Origin: Methanobacteriota archaeon
GTDB lineage: Archaea; Halobacteriota; Bog-38; Methanoflorentales; Methanoflorentaceae
Direction of reading: 5' to 3'
DNA: 7,778 nucleotides
Assembly (NCBI GenBank): GCA_003170935.1
Contig: PMYA01000081.1
Span: 1 to 7,778 of the forward strand
This document shows, one piece after another, positions 1 to 4,841 of the stretch (position 1 is the stretch's first letter; each line of letters begins with the position of its first letter). Position numbers and translations under genes: made by a program. A model generated the notes under the pieces. That model saw only the letters and a list, made by a program, of their open reading frames with translations, was not told the origin of the DNA and made no database searches.

Positions 1-138
1 CAAATATATTATTTATCGATGTAATACTTTAAAAATCTGAAGTGTAATTGAGCTTTGAGAAGCACTAGAACGTTAACGTGTACGCATTGTTGTGCGGCTC
101 TCACTCGTCATTGGGTAAGAAAAAAAACCTAACGCTCC

Positions 139-414
139 ATGAAAGAAAGATATATTTCCCAATCCCTGATGGACATTCCAGGCGTAGGCAAGTCCATCGC
201 CAATGATTTAAGAACTATTGGCATTCATAGGATTGATGATTTGAAGGGCGTGGACCCTGTGTGGCTGTATGAGCTATCAAACCAAGATGCCGGGACAATT
301 CAGGACCGTTGCCTGCTCTACGTTTTCCGCTGCGCAGTTTATTTTGCGGAAACGCGGGATGCAATTCAGGACCCTGAAAAACTCAACTGGTGGTATTGGA
401 AGGATAAGAAGTGA
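139..414 (+). CDS. Cdd1-type helix-hairpin-helix protein ('pathogenicity locus' family)
   Basis: Small 91-residue protein resembling the Cdd1 / 'pathogenicity locus' family, short proteins built around one helix-hairpin-helix that are presumed to bind DNA; no reaction is established for the family. Seen here: the hairpin motif IPGVGKSIANDL at about residues 13-24, then LKGVDPVWLYE (35-45), the cysteine helix DRCLLYVFRCAVYFAE (56-71) and the tryptophan-rich tail LNWWYWKD (82-89), all in the family order and at full family length. The ATG at 139 is the only upstream choice because an in-frame TAA lies at 130-132; the ATG at codon 11 would still leave the hairpin intact. No convincing Shine-Dalgarno precedes either start, so translation may be weak or the leader unusual. 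It stands alone: about 150 bases separate it from the next gene. Family call is firm; function is inference. Confidence 0.85.
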   Translation: MKERYISQSLMDIPGVGKSIANDLRTIGIHRIDDLKGVDPVWLYELSNQDAGTIQDRCLLYVFRCAVYFAETRDAIQDPEKLNWWYWKDKK

Positions 415-490
415 GTGGGTAACCCAGGGTCAAAATAACCTGTAACACAATTTTGCTGCCATTTAACAACAACGATAGCGCTACGCCCGA

Positions 491-504
491 ATACGTAATA
501 CGTA
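491..504. repeat. Tandem ATACGTA duplication
   Basis: Two perfect head-to-tail copies of ATACGTA (491-497 and 498-504), each containing the self-complementary TACGTA, lie in the gap between the Cdd1-like gene and the DUF3830-like gene. The unit is short enough to be chance, but a repeated palindrome about 45-60 bases before a ribosome binding site could be an operator. No regulator is identified. Confidence 0.25.
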
Positions 505-563
505 AGTGTTTGCGCCATCACACCTTCTAAGCACCGCACCTTGATTGAAGGAGAACGAATCCG

Positions 564-1028
564 ATGGAAAAAATGATTCTGATCGTGTTTCCATTCAGAA
601 AGACAGGAATCCCCGCAATCCTCCTTATCAAAGAAGAACCCGAAATGTGCCAGACCGTGTGGGATCTTTTAGGCCAACCCATGAAGATGATATGCCACCA
701 CACTTTGTCCACAGGAGACTACTTCCATTGTTGTGGTCGGCCGCCAAAACATCCGATTGCCATAGGCTCACAGGCCGCCCCCCTCGGAAAGAAACGGCTT
801 CTTCTCAGCCAATTGAAGCTAGGCTCCATCGTGTATAGCGGAGGACACGACATTGCGATTGCATATGGGCCCGATCTGACCGAGCCCTTAGTCGCGAGAG
901 GGCCAGTGGTGGCAAGAGTCTCTAACGATTTTCTAGGAGAGCTCTATGAGGCCGGGAGAGGGGTCTGGAACGCCCAATTCATCACGCATCAGTTGCAGAC
1001 GATCACGCTAAAGAGAAAGGATGTGTAA
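564..1028 (+). CDS. DUF3830-like, cyclophilin-fold protein; N-terminal half of a cucumopine-synthase-type protein
   Basis: 154 residues. The pattern (short beta-rich N-terminus, a central STGDYFHCCG segment at about 49-58, then GSIVYSGGHDIAIAYG at 87-102 and VVARVSNDFLGELYEAGRGVWNAQFITHQLQTITLKRK at the C-terminus) resembles DUF3830 proteins and the N-terminal cyclophilin-like domain of cucumopine/mikimopine synthases. In plant-associated Rhizobium those enzymes condense histidine with 2-oxoglutarate to make an imidazopyridine opine. The ATG at 564 has a good AAGGAG (548-553) ten bases upstream. The next ORF begins three bases after the stop and lies in the same reading frame, so the two together read as one chain of about 340 residues interrupted by a single TAA. 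Alone, this half would be a small beta-barrel protein. Whether it makes an opine or acts on another substrate cannot be told; the family resemblance is from memory of the motif order, not a search. Confidence 0.65.
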   Translation: MEKMILIVFPFRKTGIPAILLIKEEPEMCQTVWDLLGQPMKMICHHTLSTGDYFHCCGRPPKHPIAIGSQAAPLGKKRLLLSQLKLGSIVYSGGHDIAIAYGPDLTEPLVARGPVVARVSNDFLGELYEAGRGVWNAQFITHQLQTITLKRKDV

Positions 1029-1031
1029 GTT

Positions 1032-1592
1032 GTGGCTAAGCACTGGCGCGAAGTGAAAAACGAAATTGAGGGGGAAATAGACCGAATCTGGTGGGAGGAG
1101 CCAGAGGAGGTCACGATGAGCCGACTCGGGATCTTCCCAAGTGGGGCAGGGACAGACGGCCAGGTGTTGGGGAACCTTTTGTTCCTTGTCGCAGATACGC
1201 AGGCCATGGGATGGTGGACCACCGAACCCGCGATCCGATCCGCGATCGCAGATCCTCTCTTTACACTTGAGCACTGCAAGAGAATGTGGAAGTACTTGAC
1301 TGTGCACATGGCCAAACTTTTAGGCGATACCGCGCCGCCGGAATGCCCTGCCCCATGGTTGAATTTGCCCAAGCTTGTTGAGCTCTGTAATGACATTGTG
1401 GACTCCTTGGATACCGTTGAGACAAAGGAGGAGTTTGCCGACCTCATCTGGAGCTGGGAAAATTACGTAAACAGATTGAATAAGTGGTTCTCCCTCGTGT
1501 TCCCCTGGCACCTGGGGCTTGATTTTCCCAGGAGAGGACAAGATGAGATAAATGAGATGGTTCGTCTGTCTCGTATTTGGGAAAAACAGTGA
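1032..1592 (+). CDS. Cucumopine synthase C-terminal helical-bundle domain protein
   Basis: 186 residues, predicted almost entirely helical and rich in tryptophan and acidic residues. It opens with HWREVKNEIEGEIDRIWWEEPEEV (4-27) and later has LPKLVELCNDIVDSLDTVETKEEF (about 112-135) and the aromatic run WENYVNRLNKWFSLVFPWHLG (about 142-162). This fits the helical-bundle domain that follows the cyclophilin-like domain in cucumopine synthase. The GTG at 1032 is preceded by GAAAGGA (1015-1021) with a ten-base spacer, so independent initiation or reinitiation from the upstream gene is plausible. It is in frame with the upstream DUF3830-like ORF across one TAA (1026-1028). The most likely reading is two subunits of one enzyme, translationally coupled; the alternative is a single gene broken by a nonsense mutation. 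No partner enzymes of opine metabolism are seen nearby, so the physiological substrate is unknown. Confidence 0.6.
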   Translation: MAKHWREVKNEIEGEIDRIWWEEPEEVTMSRLGIFPSGAGTDGQVLGNLLFLVADTQAMGWWTTEPAIRSAIADPLFTLEHCKRMWKYLTVHMAKLLGDTAPPECPAPWLNLPKLVELCNDIVDSLDTVETKEEFADLIWSWENYVNRLNKWFSLVFPWHLGLDFPRRGQDEINEMVRLSRIWEKQ

Positions 1593-1666
1593 CTAATGCC
1601 GATGAGGGGGTGCAATGCTAGCTGCTGGGCGGGTAGGCGTGCAGCGAAAAAACGAGGGCGTCAAGC

Positions 1667-2208
1667 GTGAGATGCATTGCTTTGTTGCGCGGAATTAACG
1701 TCAGCGGCCGAAGGGCCATCATATGACCGATCTAAAAAGGTCTTTTGAAGAGCTAGGCTTCGAAAACGTGAGCACGTACGGCCAGAGTGGCAACGTTATT
1801 TTCGATTGTAGACATACTGAAGTCGCGCAATTGGCTAGGCGCATTGAAGAAAAGTTAGGCGACGCCTTTGGGTTTTCGACAAATGTCATCATCCGTACGC
1901 AGCAAGAACTCGAGAGGATTCTCGAACATAATCCACTTATTCACGAACAAGACGTAGCGATCGACAAGCTGTACGTCACTTTTTTGTTAGACGCGCCTGA
2001 CCCGTCTGTGGTTTCAAATCCTGACATAAGGCCGGACGATGGTGAGAAGTTCGCAATCGTTGGCAAAGAGGTGTATCTTTATTGTCCAAACGGGTACGCG
2101 CGGACAAAACTAAATAATGCCGCGTTTGAAAAAAAGCTGAACACTTTAGCAACAACGAGGAATTGGAAAACGACAAACAAACTCATTTCAAAATTAAAAG
2201 AGCTATAA
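1667..2208 (+). pseudogene. DUF1697 family protein, frameshifted after codon 18
   Basis: DUF1697 proteins are about 180 residues, of unknown function, and start with a conserved (M)xxIALLRGINVGG segment. From a GTG at 1667, behind GAGGG at 1654-1658, the sequence reads MRCIALLRGINVSGRRAI up to 1720. After that the frame runs into TGA at 1724-1726. The rest of the family, MTDLKRSFEELGFENVSTYGQSGNVIF and onward, continues from the ATG at 1723 in a different frame to the stop at 2208. Restoring one base around 1720-1722 gives a protein of 180 residues with the family's normal spacing between NVSG and MTDL. So a one-base deletion, or a sequencing error, has split an otherwise intact gene. The ATG at 1723 has a GAAGGG (1710-1715) seven bases upstream, so an N-terminally truncated 161-residue protein could still be made. 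The downstream part shows no other damage, which suggests a recent lesion. Confidence 0.85.
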
Positions 2209-2259
2209 AGGGCTGTATAGGGCAGCAACGGTGCAGACTCGAAACCTAGCGTAGTAAAT

Positions 2260-2565
2260 TTACACGTCCGGGTTTTCTATGCCCGGAAAGGCATCTTCGA
2301 ATTCGAGCCTTCTGTCCGTGAGCTTGTTGTAAACGATCACCGCTTCTCCCAAGCTGAGCGGCGTCAGTTCGGGGTCGTACTCTTCGTCGTCTCCAAAGAA
2401 CGGCACTGTTTTTTCGTATCTGAAATAGAGCCCGTCAGGCGTCAGGAAAAGGTCAACGTTTTTGACGCCGTTTTTTAGCGTTTCAATGCAGAACTGATGT
2501 TCGTTTCGTGCAAGGAGTATCGCTGTATCCGTGTCGTACACAACGCCGCCAAACGCTTGTTTCAT
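2260..2565 (-). CDS. Small acidic protein with YDTDTA N-terminal motif, function unknown
   Basis: 101 residues. The N-terminus GGVVYDTDTAILLARNEHQFC matches the (Y)DTDTA-x-LA opening common to many short uncharacterised proteins in Gram-positive bacteria and their mobile elements. In those the motif is followed by an ETL segment, a beta strand pair (here VDLFLTPDGLYFRYEK, about 37-52), an acidic stretch (FFGDDEEYDPEL, about 56-67) and a helix such as PLSLGEAVIVYNKL. The order seen here fits. No catalytic residues, membrane segments or signal peptide are apparent. The ATG is well supported by a GAGG seven bases upstream on the minus strand. It is convergent with the frameshifted DUF1697 gene, with about 50 bases between the stops, and is separated by about 226 bases from the next minus-strand gene, so it is probably transcribed on its own. 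Confidence 0.7.
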   Translation of the reverse strand: MKQAFGGVVYDTDTAILLARNEHQFCIETLKNGVKNVDLFLTPDGLYFRYEKTVPFFGDDEEYDPELTPLSLGEAVIVYNKLTDRRLEFEDAFPGIENPDV

Positions 2566-2642
2566 AGGTATACCTCATTGGGCTCAGATAGACTTAAGTT
2601 TTGTATGTGCGCTAAGAAAGTGAAATTTGAACACGACATATA

Positions 2643-2692
2643 GAAAGCGATGACTTGCGTTTTCTTTGCTAGCTTTATGGGCCTCGCAGCCC
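2643..2692 (+). other. Two small hairpins in a gene-free stretch
   Basis: The 226 bases between the two minus-strand genes hold no credible ORF. On the plus strand GAAAGCG (2643-2649) can pair with CGTTTTC (2658-2664) as a seven-base-pair stem containing one G-U pair, with an eight-base loop and T-rich sequence after it. GGGC (2679-2682) can pair with GCCC (2689-2692) around a six-base loop. Both lie just upstream of a better terminator-like hairpin at 2705-2727. The set could be the tail of a small RNA, or decayed sequence; pairing was judged by eye only. Confidence 0.3.
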
Positions 2693-2704
2693 CGGTTCTG
2701 GTTT

Positions 2705-2727
2705 AGGGCCCGTACAAGCCCTTTTTT
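2705..2727 (+). terminator. Rho-independent terminator-like hairpin
   Basis: AGGGC (2705-2709) and GCCCT (2718-2722) form a five-base-pair stem with an eight-base loop, followed directly by a run of six T (2722-2727) on the plus strand. This is a modest but classical intrinsic terminator shape. It points the wrong way for both flanking genes, which are on the minus strand, and the nearest plus-strand gene ends some 500 bases upstream, so its transcript is not obvious. Confidence 0.45.
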
Positions 2728-2791
2728 GGTCGAATTTTATAGGCGTCCGTGTCTCGGTTATCTATGTCCCTATGTGAGCCAAAAGATCGGT

Positions 2792-3373
2792 TTATTCTTC
2801 AGCTCGTGGAACGTCATAGAGCCACTTTGCGAGTATCGCGGTGAGCCACGGCAACACGAAATAAGTGAGCAAAGCAACCTGGATGACCAATGAAATAAAA
2901 AATGCAAGGGGTTGGGGTAGCAAACGGAGCGCGGGATCGAGGAGCGGCGTTATAAGCTGAGCCAAGATGAAGATGCTGACGGTGAGGACGAGCACCATCT
3001 TCCAGCGTTGTGGTGACGCAGGATGGCGCGGATTAAACCACAGTGACAAACCCGTGGTTCGACGGATTGTGGCCGGGAGCTCGCTCATGGCGTCGGCACG
3101 GTCGATCAAGGCAGAGCCTGTCGTTGAGTGCTCCCACTGCATCATGCTCTTATAGCTTGCAAATCGGACAATAGTTACGAAGTCCCGATCATCGTCCCTC
3201 TCGGGGCGCAAAAACGTACAGCCAAGATAACCTGGGAATGCCGATGCGTCTGCCGATATCTCTTTTTCAAGCTGTTCATAGGCCTTGGCAAAGCCACGTT
3301 TAATACGGCGCCGAATGACGACTGTGACGGGCCCTGAGTCTGCACGGTCACTCGTTTTTGTCGTGCCATTCAT
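2792..3373 (-). CDS. Antibiotic biosynthesis monooxygenase (ABM) domain protein with two C-terminal membrane segments
   Basis: 193 residues if started at the ATG at 3373. The N-terminal half is an ABM-type ferredoxin-like domain: PVTVVIRRRIKRGFAKAYEQ (about 15-34), FPGYLGCTFLRPERDDDRDFVTIVRFASYKSMMQWEHS (about 46-83), the usual beta-alpha-beta-beta layout with the FPGYLG turn. The C-terminal part has a basic linker (WFNPRHPASPQRWK) and two hydrophobic spans at about 125-147 and 156-180, so the domain is anchored with its tail in the membrane. This ABM-plus-two-helix layout is a known uncharacterised type; soluble ABM proteins degrade haem or oxidise small aromatic molecules, but no substrate can be inferred here. 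An upstream GTG at 3406 would add 11 residues but has no ribosome binding site and adds nothing family-like, so the ATG was preferred; its own Shine-Dalgarno is weak. It lies 101 bases behind the HTH gene on the same strand and may share its transcript. Confidence 0.8.
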   Translation of the reverse strand: MNGTTKTSDRADSGPVTVVIRRRIKRGFAKAYEQLEKEISADASAFPGYLGCTFLRPERDDDRDFVTIVRFASYKSMMQWEHSTTGSALIDRADAMSELPATIRRTTGLSLWFNPRHPASPQRWKMVLVLTVSIFILAQLITPLLDPALRLLPQPLAFFISLVIQVALLTYFVLPWLTAILAKWLYDVPRAEE

Positions 3374-3474
3374 GATCCGTGTTTTACTAACCTTGTGGGC
3401 ACACAAAAAAGTACGGGTCTAACAATATAGGGCGCAAGGGCGCGACAATCCTATCTTCAAAAGCGGCTCGTATC

Positions 3475-3678
3475 CTATTCAGCCTCGAGCATTTGCATCA
3501 AAGGTTTCTTAAGGATGAGCACACGCCTTCCAACTCGTATGGCCGGCAGTTCGCCGTCCTGCACCAGTCGGTATGCGGTCGATCGGCTAATTCCTATGAG
3601 GTGCGCAGCGTGCTCGACGGATAATGTCAGTGCTTCGTCTTTGTGGTGTTCTTTGGTCCTGTTCACAGCTACAAACAA
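3475..3678 (-). CDS. Excisionase/MerR-type helix-turn-helix DNA-binding protein
   Basis: 67 residues with a single HTH_17-type winged helix: LTLSVEHAAHLIGISRSTAYRLVQDGELPAIRVGRRVLILKKPL, where AAHLIGISRSTAYRLV (about 24-39) is the helix-turn-helix and GELPAIRVGRRVLILK (about 42-57) the wing. Small proteins of this type act as phage/transposon excisionases or as simple regulators. The chosen start is a TTG at 3676-3678 with AGGG five bases upstream; an in-frame GTG at 3664-3666 is an alternative and would not touch the domain. No integrase or attachment site is seen in the window, so excisionase function is unproven. It is divergent from the ABC exporter operon, sharing the region 3679-3743, which makes it a candidate regulator of that operon, but no binding site was identified. 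Confidence 0.8.
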   Translation of the reverse strand: MFVAVNRTKEHHKDEALTLSVEHAAHLIGISRSTAYRLVQDGELPAIRVGRRVLILKKPLMQMLEAE

Positions 3679-3743
3679 AACGGCCCTGAGCTAAATATAT
3701 GTGTCGTTCTTATCTCAAAATTAATGGAAGAGGGAGGGGTTCT

Positions 3744-3797
3744 ATGCTTCAGCCAGACGAGCATCTCCTCTTTTTAAGAGAAGCTCCTCTGTTTTGA
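3744..3797 (+). CDS. Putative 17-residue leader peptide of the exporter operon
   Basis: ATG at 3744 opens an ORF of 17 codons reading MLQPDEHLLFLREAPLF and ending in TGA at 3795-3797. It is preceded by GGAGGGG (3733-3739), one of the strongest Shine-Dalgarno sequences in the window, at suitable spacing. Five leucines and two phenylalanines occur in the peptide. A hairpin (3759-3786) lies inside the ORF, so translation would compete with folding. It is upstream of and co-directional with the ABC exporter genes, an arrangement typical of leader peptides that control antibiotic-responsive genes. The strong ribosome site is what is seen; translation and a regulatory role are inference. Confidence 0.5.
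   Translation: MLQPDEHLLFLREAPLF
3759..3786 (+). promoter_or_regulatory. Hairpin inside the leader ORF
   Basis: GAGC (3759-3762) pairs with GCTC (3783-3786). After one A-A mismatch TCTC (3764-3767) pairs with GAGA (3778-3781), closing a loop of ten bases rich in T. No long T run follows directly, so it is not a standard terminator; a role as an attenuator or anti-folding element is possible. Confidence 0.4.
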
Positions 3798-3844
3798 CTA
3801 AAATGAAATTTTTGACGGGCGACGCAACAAGAATCGGAAGAGCT

Positions 3845-3943
3845 ATGCATAAACGGCGCCATCTCATTCGGTTAAAGAGCTTCAAGATCGTAACGTACGC
3901 TACTCTCCTGAAACGCACAGAACGTACGATCGGAGGTGTGTAG
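3845..3943 (+). CDS. Putative short basic ORF stopping one base before the ABC ATPase start
   Basis: A 32-codon ORF starts at the ATG at 3845, behind GGAAGAG (3836-3842), and ends in TAG at 3941-3943, leaving one base before the TTG start of the ABC ATPase at 3945. An in-frame ATG at 3803 would extend it to 46 codons but has no clear ribosome site. The product is strongly basic (it begins MHKRRHLIRLKSFK and ends KRTERTIGGV) and matches no family I recognise. The ATPase Shine-Dalgarno (GGAGG, 3932-3936) lies inside this ORF, so ribosomes translating it would pass through and uncover that site: a translational-coupling geometry. It could equally be a chance ORF or the decayed end of an older regulator gene. 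Confidence 0.35.
   Translation: MHKRRHLIRLKSFKIVTYATLLKRTERTIGGV
3886..3931 (+). promoter_or_regulatory. Inverted repeat abutting the ABC ATPase ribosome binding site
   Basis: GATCGTAACGT (3886-3896) can pair with ACGTACGATC (3922-3931), ten base pairs with one bulged A, around a 25-base loop. The right arm ends immediately before the GGAGG at 3932-3936. The octamer AACGTACG also occurs as a direct repeat at 3892-3899 and 3921-3928. It could be an operator or an RNA hairpin limiting access to the ribosome site; an alternative weak pairing of CTCC (3905-3908) with the GGAG of the Shine-Dalgarno is also possible. Confidence 0.45.
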
Positions 3944-3944
3944 G

Positions 3945-4841
3945 TTGTCCGTCATCGAAATTCACAGCTTGACAAAACGCTACGGCAAACACCTTGCCCT
4001 TGACGGCGTCGATCTCGAGGTTGAGCGCGGTGAGGTGTTCGGCTTCATCGGTCCAAACGGTGCTGGAAAGACCACTACTTTGCGGATCCTGCTCGGATTG
4101 CTCCGCAAGGACTCAGGAACGGTCACGCTGCTCGGAGGTGATCCCTGGCGCGACGTCGTATCGCTCCACCGCCGACTGGCTTATGTGCCCGGTGATGTGA
4201 ACCTATGGCCGTACCTCTCTGGTGGTGAGGTAATCGACCTCTTGGCGAGGCTGCGCGGTGGCTTTGACCAATCGCGACGTGATGAGCTTGTCGCACGCTT
4301 CAAACTCGACCCGACAAGGCAGTGTCGCACGTATTCAAAGGGTAACCAGCAGAAGGTTGCCCTAATCGCGGCGCTCGTCTCTAACGTGGAACTGCTCATT
4401 CTCGACGAGCCTACTTTGGGCTTGGATCCCTTGATGGAGGCAATATTCCGAGAGTGCGTCGTCGAGGCCAAGGGGGCCGGCACCACCGTGTTGCTGTCGA
4501 GCCACATCCTCTCAGAAGTCGAAGCGCTCTGTGACCGTATTAGCATTATTAATGAGGGCAGAATCGTTGAGACTGGGTCACTCGCCGAACTGCGTCACCT
4601 GACGCGCACCACAGTGTCGGTCGAGACCCGGCGACCGATCACTGGACTTACCCGGCTGCCAGGCGTTTACAACCCCACCGTCGAAGGCGCCCACGCCCGA
4701 TTCAGCGTAGATGCCGACGCGGTCAATCGCGTCTTGCGGTACCTGACCCAATTTGACGTGCGTGCACTTACGAGCGCCCCTCCTACGCTTGAAGATCTGT
4801 TTTTGCGCCATTATAAGCTTCAGGAAGGCGTCATGAGATGA
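3945..4841 (+). CDS. ABC exporter ATP-binding protein (antibiotic/polyketide exporter type)
   Basis: 298 residues; the ATPase that powers the membrane protein encoded next. Domain layout: Walker A GPNGAGKT at 36-43, the Q-loop region YVPGDVNLWP at 80-89 (Asp where most ABC ATPases have Gln, as is usual for the YVPGDV subfamily), signature YSKGNQQKV at 130-138 in place of LSGGQ, Walker B LLILDEP at 150-156, D-loop GLDP at 159-162 and switch histidine 187 in SSHILSEVEAL. About 90 C-terminal residues form an accessory domain as in DrrA-type exporters. The start is the TTG at 3945: GGAGG (3932-3936) lies eight bases upstream. A GTG at 3936 overlaps that site and would add only three residues, so it was rejected. 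The gene overlaps the permease by four bases (ATGA). It is visibly richer in G+C than the genes on either side, suggesting separate origin. Substrate unknown; a hydrophobic drug, peptide or polyketide is the family expectation. Confidence 0.93.
   Translation: MSVIEIHSLTKRYGKHLALDGVDLEVERGEVFGFIGPNGAGKTTTLRILLGLLRKDSGTVTLLGGDPWRDVVSLHRRLAYVPGDVNLWPYLSGGEVIDLLARLRGGFDQSRRDELVARFKLDPTRQCRTYSKGNQQKVALIAALVSNVELLILDEPTLGLDPLMEAIFRECVVEAKGAGTTVLLSSHILSEVEALCDRISIINEGRIVETGSLAELRHLTRTTVSVETRRPITGLTRLPGVYNPTVEGAHARFSVDADAVNRVLRYLTQFDVRALTSAPPTLEDLFLRHYKLQEGVMR

Noticed and set aside
70..79. Perfect ten-base palindrome ACGTTAACGT upstream of the Cdd1-like gene
   Set aside because: Too short to claim as an operator on its own and no second copy was seen in the window.
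989..1447. Long open frame on the minus strand opposite the helical-bundle gene
   Set aside because: It overlaps the plus-strand gene fully, has no family-like composition (many Ser/His/Arg) and no ribosome binding site of note; a shadow of the real frame.
1621..1651. GCTGC (1621-1625) and GCAGC (1641-1645) as a terminator after the helical-bundle gene
   Set aside because: Five-base-pair stem with a 15-base loop followed by A rather than T on the plus strand; not a credible intrinsic terminator.
2666..2893. Plus-strand ORF of 75 codons crossing the end of the ABM gene
   Set aside because: TTG start without a ribosome site, runs through the terminator-like hairpin and into antisense of a convincing gene; no family resemblance.
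3374..3406. GTG at 3406 as the start of the ABM-domain gene
   Set aside because: No Shine-Dalgarno upstream and the added residues are not part of the domain; the ATG at 3373 is more economical, though also weakly supported.
3936..3944. GTG at 3936 as the ABC ATPase start
   Set aside because: It overlaps the GGAGG ribosome site itself and adds only three residues; the TTG at 3945 has ideal spacing.
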